Notes under the pieces: generated by a model | The model's input: the letters and a program-made list of their open reading frames with translations, nothing else | The model's database searches: none | Told to the model about the DNA's origin: nothing | Position numbers and translations under genes: made by a program | Part shown: positions 21,688 through 29,551 of the stretch, piece after piece | Layout: each line of letters starts with the position of its first letter | Position numbering within the stretch: the first letter of the stretch is position 1 | Origin: Faunimonas pinastri | GTDB taxonomy: Bacteria; Pseudomonadota; Alphaproteobacteria; Rhizobiales; Afifellaceae | DNA length: 64,000 nt | Assembly: GCF_900110915.1 (NCBI RefSeq) | Contig: NZ_FOFG01000007.1 | Location: forward strand, 1 to 64,000 | Direction of reading: 5' to 3'

Positions 21688-21984
21688 ATGGGCACGAAAA
21701 ACGACCCGGCGCCGCATGACGCCTATGCCAAGGCCGAACCGGACGAGCCGCTGTTCACGCTCCTGGCTCGCGACCCGCAGGCGCCTTTTCTGGTCTCCAT
21801 CTGGGCAAAAGTCCGCGTCGGCGACATTGAGGCGGCCTTCGCAGTCTTCGGCAAGATGATGTCGGCCGTCGGGCCGGCCTACGCGATCCAGCCGGACACG
21901 GAAAAGGCCACCGAGGCCATGTACTGCTCCAGCGACATGTTCGCCTGGCAGCAGGCGAACGGGAAGGGGCGAGTCCATGGCTGA
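21688..21984 (+). CDS. Hypothetical phage protein (conserved in rhizobial phages)
   Basis: Protein of 98 residues. The N-terminus DEPLFTLLARDPQAPFLVSI and the helical C-terminus (MYCSSDMFAWQQANGKG) recall a small phage family in which LARD.QAP is conserved. Function unknown. Overlaps the next gene by eight bases. Confidence 0.65.
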   Translation: MGTKNDPAPHDAYAKAEPDEPLFTLLARDPQAPFLVSIWAKVRVGDIEAAFAVFGKMMSAVGPAYAIQPDTEKATEAMYCSSDMFAWQQANGKGRVHG

Positions 21985-22369
21985 CCTCTCCAAGCCAGTT
22001 CGCGCGGCAAACCGGACGGACGCCCATGTCGGCATGCAGATCCGCCTTCGTCGCCGTCTCAACGGCATGACGCAGGACAAGCTGGGTCACGCCATCGGCG
22101 TCAGCTTCCAGCAGGTCCAGAAATACGAAACCGGGGTCAACCGGGTCAGCGCCGGCCGGCTGGCCGAGATCGCCCGAGCCTTGGGCACGCACCCCGGCGC
22201 GCTGTTGCCGCCCGACGAGGAGACGCCCGCCAATGGCACCGGCATCCTCGACAGCGAAGAGGGCCGCGAGCTTGCCGCGCTCTATTCGATGATCCCGGCG
22301 CTCGCCCGCAAGGCGCTGCTGGCCGCGGCGCGACAGTTCGTTCCGCAAGGAGCCGCGCGTCATGGCTGA
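21977..22369 (+). CDS. XRE family regulator, PraR/PhrR-like
   Basis: Protein of 130 residues with a helix-turn-helix at about 18-70: RRLNGMTQDKLGHAIGVSFQ followed by QVQKYETGVNRVSAGRL. The QQVQKYE.G.NRV signature is shared with rhizobial PraR/PhrR regulators, which control surface attachment and stress genes in the host. The C-terminal part is helical. It is one of at least five DNA-binding regulators in this prophage. Confidence 0.8.
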   Translation: MADLSKPVRAANRTDAHVGMQIRLRRRLNGMTQDKLGHAIGVSFQQVQKYETGVNRVSAGRLAEIARALGTHPGALLPPDEETPANGTGILDSEEGRELAALYSMIPALARKALLAAARQFVPQGAARHG

Positions 22370-22604
22370 AACCGGTCCCGAATACCTGGTCTGGTCGACC
22401 GAGCATCGCGCTTGGTGGAAGCCCGACTGCGTGAGCTACACGTACCGGCTCGATGACGCCGGGCGTTACACCCGGGAACTCGCTCTTCTGATCTGCTCCG
22501 GCGCGCATGGTGGCTGGCGCGAAGGCGAAGTGCCGTCCGAGCTTCCGGTCCAGCTCGAGGATGCGCTGACGGCTGCCGGACAGGAGGCGCCCCGCCATGG
22601 GTGA
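22362..22604 (+). CDS. Hypothetical phage protein
   Basis: Protein of 80 residues, rich in Trp (YLVWSTEHRAWWKPDCVSYT), with no known motif. Overlaps both neighbours by eight bases. It belongs to the rightward early operon; similar short Trp-rich proteins occur in phages without assigned function. Confidence 0.6.
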   Translation: MAETGPEYLVWSTEHRAWWKPDCVSYTYRLDDAGRYTRELALLICSGAHGGWREGEVPSELPVQLEDALTAAGQEAPRHG

Positions 22605-22806
22605 CCAGGCTGCCCCCGAAGCTCCGGCGAAGACTGTCCTGCGCTGGGCGCGGCGCATCGGCCTCTCCACAGCGCATCTCTACCGTAACCTGCCGGACGG
22701 CACGGCCGCCTCAGCCTGCCACCTGTCGCGCGCCTCGTCCGCGCTCCTCCAATCCGCCGGCCCGGCCAAGCGCTGCCAGAACTGCAAGAGGTACGACCAT
22801 GGCTGA
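22597..22806 (+). CDS. Small phage protein with a CxxC motif
   Basis: Protein of 69 residues ending in CQNCKRYDHG. The N-terminal half has a helix that might be a helix-turn-helix (RWARRIGLSTAHLYRNLP). Overlaps its neighbours by eight bases. Function unknown. Confidence 0.5.
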   Translation: MGDQAAPEAPAKTVLRWARRIGLSTAHLYRNLPDGTAASACHLSRASSALLQSAGPAKRCQNCKRYDHG

Positions 22807-23428
22807 TCGTCAGATCCTCTTCAGCGCGCCGATGATCCGCGCCTTGCTCGACGGCCGGAAGACACAGACGCGGCGGGTGGTCGGTAAGCGCGGAGGCCGA
22901 AGCCGCCCCAACATCTTCGACGGCACATGGGCGGATAGCTACGTGCTGGATCCCGGCAACGTGTCGTGGCGCGAGGACAGCACCCCATGGAAAGCGGGTG
23001 ATCGGCTGCAGGTGCGCGAGGCGTGCGCCATTGATGGCAATCGAGTGTTCTACCGGGCGCGGCATGAAGAGGCTTCCGCTAGAGGCCCACGCGTAGACGT
23101 GCGGTGGCGGCCGTCGATCCACATGCCGCGATGGGCATCCCGCCTGACGCTGATCGTCACCGACGTGCGCGTGCAGCGGCTGCAGGATATCAGCGAAACC
23201 GACGCGATCGCCGAAGGGTTGCAACCGCACGAGGCACCGAACGGCCATGTGACCTATGAGGTGCCCGGCGCAGTCTTGGGGCAGACGCCGGAACGCGGCT
23301 TTCAGGCGCTTTGGAGCCTGATCAACGGCGACGACGCATGGGCGGAAAACCCGTGGGTCGCCGCGATCAGCTTCGACGTCGTGAAGGCGAACATCGACAG
23401 CCTTCCGGCAGAGCGGGAGGCCGTATGA
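22799..23428 (+). CDS. Phage ASCH-like domain protein
   Basis: Protein of 209 residues. The opening ILFSAPMIRALLDGRKTQTR and later WKAGDRLQVREAC, then SIHMPRWASRLTL, are typical of the phage family with an ASCH/PUA-like fold. The recurrent LFS.PM.RA.L.G.KTQTRR motif is diagnostic. Such domains bind RNA or modified bases. ATG at 22799 overlaps the previous gene by eight bases. Confidence 0.75.
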   Translation: MADRQILFSAPMIRALLDGRKTQTRRVVGKRGGRSRPNIFDGTWADSYVLDPGNVSWREDSTPWKAGDRLQVREACAIDGNRVFYRARHEEASARGPRVDVRWRPSIHMPRWASRLTLIVTDVRVQRLQDISETDAIAEGLQPHEAPNGHVTYEVPGAVLGQTPERGFQALWSLINGDDAWAENPWVAAISFDVVKANIDSLPAEREAV

Positions 23429-24105
23429 TGTGCGGCCTGAAAGCCTTCGCCTGTACCGAGGACGACGAGAGCACCGGGGCGGTCCTCTTCGCCACGCACG
23501 ACATCGCCGCGAAGCGATGGGCAGCCAACGAATACGCTGACGGCGATATCACGCGTATCCAGTGCCGCCGCGCCAAATGGGCCGACCACCTGGTCGGGTC
23601 TGCGGTACCGGCGTCGCTCATGATTGAGCACGGGTGGCATTTCGAGTGCTCCGGCTGCGGCGCGCGCATCGACCTCAGTGAGCTGGACGAGAAGGGCCTC
23701 ACCGTAGCAGGCGTGATCGGAATGCAGGACGATCTGGTTTTCTGCGGACCGGAATGCGCGCTTTGGTATCGCTCCCGGCGCGCTACCGCGAAACGCCTGG
23801 AAGCCGAAGCGATCATGTGGCTTCGCGGGATCGCTCTCCGCAGCATAGGGACGGTCGAGTTCGTCACCGGCTTTGGCCAAGAGCATGCTTATGCATCGGA
23901 ACGTGGCGGGCGGTGGACCATCGAACAGGCGTTCGTGTCGTTCAGATTCGACGGCATGGAGATCGGCACGGCCTCTCTGCGCTATCACGGCCCGAGATGG
24001 TGCGGAGCGCACGGCCCGACGCGGCCGGAATGGTCGTGCTGCGCTGGCGACAAGGAAGCATTCGAGGCTTTCGCTAAGGCAAGACAGACGAGGGAGGCGG
24101 CATGA
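23425..24105 (+). CDS. Hypothetical phage protein with Cys motifs
   Basis: Protein of 226 residues. The first 65 residues form a small alpha/beta domain seen next to a zinc-ribbon-like part (CSGCGARI and later FCGPECALW). The C-terminal half contains WCGAHGP and WSCCAGDKE. The metal-binding arrangement suggests a structural zinc. No function can be assigned. ATGA overlaps on both sides. Confidence 0.6.
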   Translation: MMCGLKAFACTEDDESTGAVLFATHDIAAKRWAANEYADGDITRIQCRRAKWADHLVGSAVPASLMIEHGWHFECSGCGARIDLSELDEKGLTVAGVIGMQDDLVFCGPECALWYRSRRATAKRLEAEAIMWLRGIALRSIGTVEFVTGFGQEHAYASERGGRWTIEQAFVSFRFDGMEIGTASLRYHGPRWCGAHGPTRPEWSCCAGDKEAFEAFAKARQTREAA

Positions 24106-24698
24106 TGCTCCCCGGCCAACTCTCCATGTTCAAGGCCAAGCCGAAGGTCGCGCCGTTGCAGATCCGGCGAAACGCCGATCTTTCGGAATGCGGCTCCTAT
24201 CGCTGGACCCTCTCGCGTGTCTGGCGCACCGGTCCGCATGTCTGCTTCATCGGCCTGAACCCGTCGACGGCCGACCACCTGGCGGACGATCCGACCGTGC
24301 AGCGCTGGACTCATTTCGCCCGCAGCTGGGGCTTCGGCGGCTTCGTCGCCGTGAATCTCTATCCCTTCCGCTCGCCCAGCCCTGCCGATTGCCGGCGCTG
24401 GGCGGATTGGGAGAACAACGGGCCCGACTGGCATGCCCGCGACCGGCTGCACCAGAACGTCGACGTGCTGGCACATGAGGCCAAGCGGGCCGAACTCGTC
24501 GTGGCCTGCTGGGGCGCTGGCTGCTGGGACCGCCTCTGGACCGAGCACGCGATCGAGCAGATCCAGACCGGCGAGGCGCCGTTCCCTGACCTGTATTGCC
24601 TCGGCCGCACCAGCGCCGGCGCTCCGATCCACCCGATGGCGCGCGGCCGCTGCCGCGTGGCGAACGATGCCCAGCCGAAACTCTGGAGGCGCGCATGA
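24102..24698 (+). CDS. DUF1643 family protein
   Basis: Protein of 198 residues matching DUF1643 (PF07799): HVCFIGLNPSTADHLADDPT, VAVNLYPFRSPSP and later VVACWGAGCWDR, then HPMARGR. The family is spread by phages and mobile elements and has a uracil-DNA-glycosylase-like fold; its activity is not established. Coupled to both neighbours by ATGA overlaps. Confidence 0.85.
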   Translation: MMLPGQLSMFKAKPKVAPLQIRRNADLSECGSYRWTLSRVWRTGPHVCFIGLNPSTADHLADDPTVQRWTHFARSWGFGGFVAVNLYPFRSPSPADCRRWADWENNGPDWHARDRLHQNVDVLAHEAKRAELVVACWGAGCWDRLWTEHAIEQIQTGEAPFPDLYCLGRTSAGAPIHPMARGRCRVANDAQPKLWRRA

Positions 24699-25276
24699 CC
24701 GCAGCCTATCCGCTCACATGGCCGCACCACATTCCTCGATCGAAGCCGCGCGAAACCGGCCGCTTCAAAACAACGCTGAATGGCGCGCTGAAGAACGTCA
24801 ATGATTCACTCCGGCTCTTCGCCTCGGACAGCGGCAAGAAGCTTGAGAACATCGTCCTCTCGTCCAACTCAACCCTGGGCGTCTCCAAGCCGGACGATCC
24901 CGGCGTCGCGGCCTGGTTCACCTGGGACGGCTTGCAGGTCTGTATTCCCGTCGATCGGTACACGACCGTCGAAGCGAACCTGCAGGCGATCCACCACGTC
25001 CTCGAGGCGCGGCGGGTGGAACTGCGGCACGGCACGCTGGCGCTGGTGCGCGCATCGTTCCAGGGGCTGCGGGCCCTGCCGGCGCCGGCGCGGCGATCCT
25101 GCTGGGAGGTGCTGGGGCTCGATAAGCCCGGGCAGATGATCAACCGCGAGATCATCGAGCGCGCCTATCGCGAAAAGGCGAAGGCGACGCATCCCGATCG
25201 CGGCGGCAGCCAGGAGGCCATGGCCGAGCTCAACCACGCCCGGGATGAGGCGCTTCTGTCGGAGGCGGCCATATGA
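24695..25276 (+). CDS. Phage J-domain protein
   Basis: Protein of 193 residues. The last 60 residues form a DnaJ J-domain with the HPD tripeptide (KATHPDRGG) after a helix REIIERAYREKA. The N-terminal 130 residues are specific to this phage family. J-domains stimulate DnaK; lambda and other phages recruit DnaK/DnaJ to their replication complex, so it may bring host chaperones to phage replication. ATGA overlaps on both sides. Confidence 0.82.
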   Translation: MTAAYPLTWPHHIPRSKPRETGRFKTTLNGALKNVNDSLRLFASDSGKKLENIVLSSNSTLGVSKPDDPGVAAWFTWDGLQVCIPVDRYTTVEANLQAIHHVLEARRVELRHGTLALVRASFQGLRALPAPARRSCWEVLGLDKPGQMINREIIERAYREKAKATHPDRGGSQEAMAELNHARDEALLSEAAI

Positions 25277-25503
25277 CGAACGTCACGGCCCTCAATGCCA
25301 TGCGCCGGGGGAAGCGCCCGAGTGTACCGGCGGGCCCGCCCTCTGTGTCGGAGCTGCAGCGGGCTCGCGCTACAGCAGCCCGGCTCGTTCTTCGGCATGG
25401 CGACGGCTACATGCCCCTGTTCGAACGGGTTGATCGGGAGATCGAGGCCCTCTCGCAGCAGGATTCCAAACTGGCGCGTCTCCGGATGCTAGCTGCGGGG
25501 TAA
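25273..25503 (+). CDS. Small phage protein, last gene of the rightward operon
   Basis: Basic protein of 76 residues with an amphipathic C-terminal helix (FERVDREIEALSQQDSKLAR). No family recognised. Its stop is 20 bases from the convergent secreted-protein gene. Confidence 0.6.
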   Translation: MTNVTALNAMRRGKRPSVPAGPPSVSELQRARATAARLVLRHGDGYMPLFERVDREIEALSQQDSKLARLRMLAAG

Positions 25504-25523
25504 TCCGTACGACCGACAAGGGG

Positions 25524-25940
25524 TCAATACTGTAGAGCCGTCTCGTGCGCGAACCGACAGACGTCTTCCGGCATCTCTCGCCCGAGCGATCGGTAAGTTA
25601 GGATAGCAGATATCATTTCCAGAGTAGCCGCGTAGAGTGGCCGCTCGAACGGATTATGTTCACTGGCTTGGTTATCGCCCAAAAAGTCAATGACAGAACG
25701 AGCCTCGACACGATTGTCTCCGCCAACGCAAGGGCCAATAAACACCCAAGTGGCAGAAAGCTTCTCAGCCAGCCTAGCATCTTGAGGAGAAAGCTCGTGC
25801 GCAGCCTCGACTTGTTCTAATATGTGGGCCAAAGTTCTTACTGTTTCAGCGTATTCGGGCTTCACAAGGTTTGCGGTCGCTGTTTGCGGAGAGGCAGCAA
25901 ATGCCGCCAGCAGTCCCGCCATCGCACAGATCTTCCTCAT
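25524..25940 (-). CDS. Secreted prophage protein of unknown function
   Basis: Protein of 138 residues with a signal peptide (MRKICAMAGLLAAFAASPQT, cleavage near TANL). The mature part is helical and has two Cys (GPCVGG and EDVCRF). It lies just left of the integrase on the same strand, a usual place for conversion genes. Composition is less GC-rich than its neighbours, which suggests separate acquisition. Starts further upstream inside the integrase gene are less likely. Confidence 0.6.
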   Translation of the reverse strand: MRKICAMAGLLAAFAASPQTATANLVKPEYAETVRTLAHILEQVEAAHELSPQDARLAEKLSATWVFIGPCVGGDNRVEARSVIDFLGDNQASEHNPFERPLYAATLEMISAILTYRSLGREMPEDVCRFAHETALQY

Positions 25941-25959
25941 ATGTCCCTGCCTTGTCGAA

Positions 25960-27276
25960 TCATGCTCGGTCATCCGGCGTGATCGCGAGTCGGAGAAGCC
26001 ACTCCAGCTTGTGCTCGAGTGTCGGGCCCTCGCCATAGCGAGGCCGGTTGAACTTGTGGCCCATCAGATCCGCCTGCATTCGGTCTCCCATCTCGGCGGC
26101 GGTGAGCCGATCCTGAAACGTATGCCGGACCGAGTAGAGGCTGTGATCCTCACTTGGGAGGAGATGGTTCTCCCTGAGATATTTGTTTACCGCTGCTGAC
26201 AGCTGTGAGGAGCGATCCACGTACCTCGGGAAACCCTCGGGCGCCTGTCGGAACGCATCCAGTGAGATCCCGACCAGCGGGATATCCCTTTCCGAATATC
26301 GGGTCTTCAGCCTTCTGGTGCCGTTCGCCCTGATTTTCACGTGCGGGATGGGCTCGTCCAGCAGGATGTCGGCTTTCTCCAAGCCGCAGGCCTCGATCGG
26401 GCGCATGCCGGTTTCAACAAGCGCCTGGACAAGCAATCGCGCATCGCGGTTGAGGCCGGCGAGCGCGGTGGGGCTCATGACGACGTCGCGGAGTGCATCG
26501 ACGGGAAATGGCGGGCGCTGGCCCGCATCGTCGTCGGCCAGGCGCAGTCCGCCGAACGGCTTACCCAACCCAAGCTCCAGCTTTTCGTTGAGCGTGTCGA
26601 CGAGCTGCGCGAGGTGGCCAATATCCTTATTGGCGCTGTTCGCCGTGAGGCTCTCCTCGACAACGCGCTCTACCCACCAGCTGCGGAATGCCAGTGCGTC
26701 AGATCTGGTAACCGCGGCGACCGCCTTATCTCCGATCACCCCGATCAGGTTCGCAACAGCTTTCATGCGCGGCGCCCGCCAGCGCCTGAGCTGGTCTTCC
26801 GACTTGCTGCGAACACGGTCGCGGGTGAGGGCGTAAAATTGCTCGAGCGCCGTCGACAGGGTCAGCGAGGGCGGAACGGCGCCGCCGGCGAGCGCCTCCA
26901 CGACGGCGACCTCTTCGCGGCTGACCGGCCCCTCGGCGTGGACGGCTTCTTCGAGGCGATTAAGTCTCGCGAGGAGGTCCCGAATATCGCCGCCGGCTAT
27001 ATCGGCGGCCGACTTGTACTCGAAGCCCTCCAGCCGGGCGCGCTCGATTGCGCCCTGGAAGCGCTCGCGTGCGTCGGAGGATCCACCTCGGATCAGAGCG
27101 ACCCAGAAAGCTTCGACCTCTCGTTCAATCGTCGGCTTCAGCTTTTCGGCGCGTTTCAGGTCGCGGGTTTCAAGGGAAACGCTGACGAAGGCACGCGGAT
27201 CAACGTCGGCGAAGCGCTTCGGGACGCGTCGCCAATAGTGCCAGATCCCATCTTTTTTGAGCAGGTGCCTCGGCAA
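25960..27276 (-). CDS. Tyrosine site-specific recombinase (phage integrase)
   Basis: Protein of 438 residues. An N-terminal arm-binding domain is followed by a SAM-like core-binding domain (about 110-215) and a C-terminal catalytic domain. Visible catalytic residues are Arg in ETGMRPIEACGL, the HSLYSVRH box, His in LMGHKFNR and the Tyr nucleophile in RPRYGEG. It integrates and excises the prophage at the neighbouring tRNA-Ser gene. It is of the DUF6538-like alphaproteobacterial type starting MPRHLLKKDGIWHYWRRVP. It ends 20 bases from the start of the secreted-protein gene. Confidence 0.93.
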   Translation of the reverse strand: MPRHLLKKDGIWHYWRRVPKRFADVDPRAFVSVSLETRDLKRAEKLKPTIEREVEAFWVALIRGGSSDARERFQGAIERARLEGFEYKSAADIAGGDIRDLLARLNRLEEAVHAEGPVSREEVAVVEALAGGAVPPSLTLSTALEQFYALTRDRVRSKSEDQLRRWRAPRMKAVANLIGVIGDKAVAAVTRSDALAFRSWWVERVVEESLTANSANKDIGHLAQLVDTLNEKLELGLGKPFGGLRLADDDAGQRPPFPVDALRDVVMSPTALAGLNRDARLLVQALVETGMRPIEACGLEKADILLDEPIPHVKIRANGTRRLKTRYSERDIPLVGISLDAFRQAPEGFPRYVDRSSQLSAAVNKYLRENHLLPSEDHSLYSVRHTFQDRLTAAEMGDRMQADLMGHKFNRPRYGEGPTLEHKLEWLLRLAITPDDRA

Positions 27277-27301
27277 GCCTCACCGTCGCGTAATCTGCAA
27301 T

Positions 27302-27414
27302 GTAAACCGGAAAGTAAACCGAATTCGGTCGGCAAGCATAGAGCGGCAGGGGCGGATTTCTGCGAATCTCAGCATCTCTGCGGGTGTTGCCGTCGGTGGT
27401 GAAAGGTAAACTGG
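27302..27414. promoter_or_regulatory. Candidate integrase arm-type sites and attachment region
   Basis: GTAAACCGG (27302-27310), GTAAACCGA (27314-27322) and GTAAACTGG (27406-27414) are three near-identical direct repeats between the integrase start and the tRNA-Ser 3' end. Spacing and place fit arm-type integrase sites. The crossover itself is probably within the 3' half of the tRNA, which the phage must restore; the second att copy is outside the window. Confidence 0.45.
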
Positions 27415-27501
27415 CGGAGGGAGGGGGATTCGAACCCCCGAGACGGTTTCCCGCCTACACACTTTCCAGGCGTGCGCCTTCAACCACTCGGCCACCCCTC
27501 C
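27412..27501 (-). tRNA. tRNA-Ser (GGA anticodon)
   Basis: The minus strand reads GGAGGGGTGGCCGAGTGG, a long variable arm typical of serine tRNA, the anticodon loop CTGGAAA with GGA, the T-arm GGGGGTTCGAATCCCCC and the acceptor end TCCCTCC-G with encoded CCA at 27414-27412. It reads UCC/UCU codons. Its 3' end is the attachment point of the prophage. Confidence 0.96.
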
Positions 27502-27606
27502 GGGAAGTGCCCCTCCTTATAGGGGCCGGAGCGAGGACGCAAGGCCGTGATCGAACTCTTGTGTGGGCACATTGCTGCGAGCCCTTCCTTATCCTATCTC
27601 TTGGGC

Positions 27607-27918
27607 ATGCTCCGGTTCATCTCGCGCTTCATCGGTTACTGGTTTCTGGCGGGCGCCCTCGTGGCGGCGGTCATGGACGGTGCGAAAACCATCGCCGCGA
27701 ACTCGCTGACGCTGACGCCGCTGGCCGATGTCGCAAAGCTCGTCGCCCCCACGGCGTTCGACACGCTGCATGCCGCGTCTGCCCCGTTCTGGGCGCCGCT
27801 CGCCAACGCGGTGCTGGGCTGCCCGGCGTGGCTCGTGCTGGGCGTCGTCGGCTCGCTTCTGATCCTCATCGGCACGCTGCGTCGGCGCGAGACGATCGGC
27901 TGGGATGCGGCTGTCTGA
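27607..27918 (+). CDS. Small conserved membrane protein
   Basis: Protein of 103 residues from ATG 27607 (a longer frame opens at GTG 27547). Membrane helices lie at about 6-25 (RFIGYWFLAGALVAAVMDG) and 73-93 (LVLGVVGSLLILIGTL). Proteins of this length and layout are common next to the tRNA-Ser of Rhizobiales. Function unknown. Confidence 0.65.
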   Translation: MLRFISRFIGYWFLAGALVAAVMDGAKTIAANSLTLTPLADVAKLVAPTAFDTLHAASAPFWAPLANAVLGCPAWLVLGVVGSLLILIGTLRRRETIGWDAAV

Positions 27919-28008
27919 ACGCGAATCTCTGGAGCGAGAGCGGCCCGCTCCTGACGAATCAAGCCCGAGCCGGCCCCAGGGCCGGATATCCATGGAAAGG
28001 ATCACCTG

Positions 28009-28674
28009 ATGTCGATCTTCGATCTCTTTGCCAAGAAGACCACCATGACGCGGGAAGAGGACGCGCTGCCCGGCCGCCCGCAACCGCTTCCCACCGCCTC
28101 CACCCACTTCGTCAACGGCCAGTCGCTACAGGGGCCCTATCCCGAGGGCTCCAGGACCGCGATCTTCGGCCTAGGCTGCTTCTGGGGCGCCGAGCGCCTG
28201 TTCTGGAAGCTGCCGGGCGTGGTCGTGACGGCGGTCGGCTATGCAGGCGGATACACGCCGAACCCGACCTACGAGGAAACCTGCACCGGCCGCACCGGGC
28301 ATACCGAGGCGGTCCTCGTCGTCTACGATCCCGACCGCATCAGCTATGACGAACTGCTGAAGGTCTTCTGGGAAGCGCACGACCCGACGCAGGGAATGCG
28401 GCAGGGCAACGATGTCGGAACGCAGTATCGTTCGGCGATCTACGCGACCGACGACGAGCAACTGCGCCGCGCCGAGGCCTCCCGCGACGCCTACGGCCGC
28501 GCGCTGGGCGACAAGGGACGCGGGGAGATCACCACGGAGATCCGCCGCGCACCGGATTTCTTCTTCGCCGAGGATTACCATCAGCAATATCTCGCGAAGA
28601 ACCCGAACGGCTATTGCGGCATCGGCGGCACCGGCGTGACCTGTCCGATGCCGGCGCGCGAAGCGGCGGCCTGA
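28009..28674 (+). CDS. msrA: Peptide-methionine (S)-S-oxide reductase
   Basis: Reduces methionine-S-sulfoxide in proteins. The protein of 221 residues has the catalytic [16 protein letters not shown] with Cys57, YAGG, and the GHTEAV and DVGTQYRS segments of MsrA. The resolving Cys are in [12 protein letters not shown] near the C-terminus. The alphaproteobacterial form has a 45-residue N-terminal extension, as seen here. It is followed by a bidirectional hairpin. Confidence 0.96.
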   Translation: MSIFDLFAKKTTMTREEDALPGRPQPLPTASTHFVNGQSLQGPYPEGSRTAIFGLGCFWGAERLFWKLPGVVVTAVGYAGGYTPNPTYEETCTGRTGHTEAVLVVYDPDRISYDELLKVFWEAHDPTQGMRQGNDVGTQYRSAIYATDDEQLRRAEASRDAYGRALGDKGRGEITTEIRRAPDFFFAEDYHQQYLAKNPNGYCGIGGTGVTCPMPAREAAA

Positions 28675-28690
28675 GCCGGGCCGCCAGGAT

Positions 28691-28721
28691 GAACGGGGGA
28701 CGCTCCAGGCGTTCCCCGTTC
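28691..28721. terminator. Bidirectional terminator between msrA and the hydrolase gene
   Basis: GAACGGGGGACGC (28691-28703) pairs with GCGTTCCCCGTTC (28709-28721) with one mismatch and a short loop. The two flanking genes converge on it. Confidence 0.6.
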
Positions 28722-28727
28722 ATGCCC

Positions 28728-29507
28728 TCACTCGTGCACGAGGTCTTCGACCGCCTCGATCAGCCGCTGAAGATCCTGCGGCCGTGAGAGCCGGTGGTCG
28801 CCGTCGCGCACCAGCGTCAGCACGGCGTCGTCGTAGGCGAGGCGCTCCATCAGCGCCGTCGCATGGCCCCACGGCACGTCCGTGTCCCGCATGCCCTGGA
28901 TCACGTGGACGGGGCAGCCTGTCTCGATCGGGTGGGGCCCGAAGAGATGCTTTCGGCCATCCTCGATCAATCCGCGCGTCAGGATGTACGGCTCGTCGGA
29001 ATAGTCCGAGGGTTCGGCGTAGAAGCCCGTTTCCGTGAGGTCGCGCCTGGCCGCCTCGTCGAATTTCGCCCACATCAGATCTTCCGTCATGTCGACGGCC
29101 GGGGCGATCAGCACCATTCCCGCGAGCGCCTCCCGCCGGCCGGCCTCGCGCAGTCTTTTGGCGAGCAGCAGCGCCAGCCAGCCGCCCATGGAGGAGCCGA
29201 TCAGGATCTGCGGCCCGGATGTGGCGGCATCGAAGGCGGCCAGCGAATCCTCAAGCCAGCGGGAGATCGTGCCATCGGCGAAACGGCCGCCCGACTGTCC
29301 GTGCCCGGAATAATCGAAGCGCGCCATCGCGTGGCCGGTTTTCCCAGCCCACTTGTCCAGCGCTTCGGCCTTTGTGCCCGTCATCTCCGAGCGAAAGCCG
29401 CCCAGCCAGAACAGGCCGGGATTGCGGCCCGGGCGGGAAAGAATGGCGATTTCGCGCGTCTCCCCGCCCGTGCCAACGGTGATCTGTTTCATTTCAGCGC
29501 CGCTCAT
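28728..29507 (-). CDS. Alpha/beta hydrolase
   Basis: Serine hydrolase of 259 residues. The nucleophile elbow GSSMGG places Ser106; ARFDYSGHGQSGG is typical of the ABHD10/palmitoyl-hydrolase-like group; an Asp in GMRDTDVPW and His in DGDHRLSRP complete the triad. ATG at 29507 or at 29492 (MKQIT) may start it. Substrate unknown. A homologous hydrolase beside infC is frequent in Rhizobiales. Divergent from the glycosyltransferase across 44 bases. Confidence 0.87.
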   Translation of the reverse strand: MSGAEMKQITVGTGGETREIAILSRPGRNPGLFWLGGFRSEMTGTKAEALDKWAGKTGHAMARFDYSGHGQSGGRFADGTISRWLEDSLAAFDAATSGPQILIGSSMGGWLALLLAKRLREAGRREALAGMVLIAPAVDMTEDLMWAKFDEAARRDLTETGFYAEPSDYSDEPYILTRGLIEDGRKHLFGPHPIETGCPVHVIQGMRDTDVPWGHATALMERLAYDDAVLTLVRDGDHRLSRPQDLQRLIEAVEDLVHE

Positions 29508-29551
29508 TCTATGGGTCCCGGGTCCGTTTCGTGAGCCTTTGAATCCCCGTC

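Larger units (their letters stand above)
1..27411. mobile_element. Prophage (right-hand part; left end outside the window)
   Basis: Tail fibre, endolysin, holin-like, Gam, early regulatory and methylase genes, a Cro/CI switch and a tyrosine integrase form one block. It ends at the CCA end of tRNA-Ser(GGA), the usual target for such integrases. The first gene is a truncated DUF1353 phage gene, so the element continues to the left and the other attachment site is not visible. The remaining head and tail genes must also lie to the left. The CI repressor keeps its S24 autoproteolysis residues and the integrase looks intact, so the visible part shows no decay. The right boundary is inferred from the tRNA, not from a seen direct repeat. 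Confidence 0.87.
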
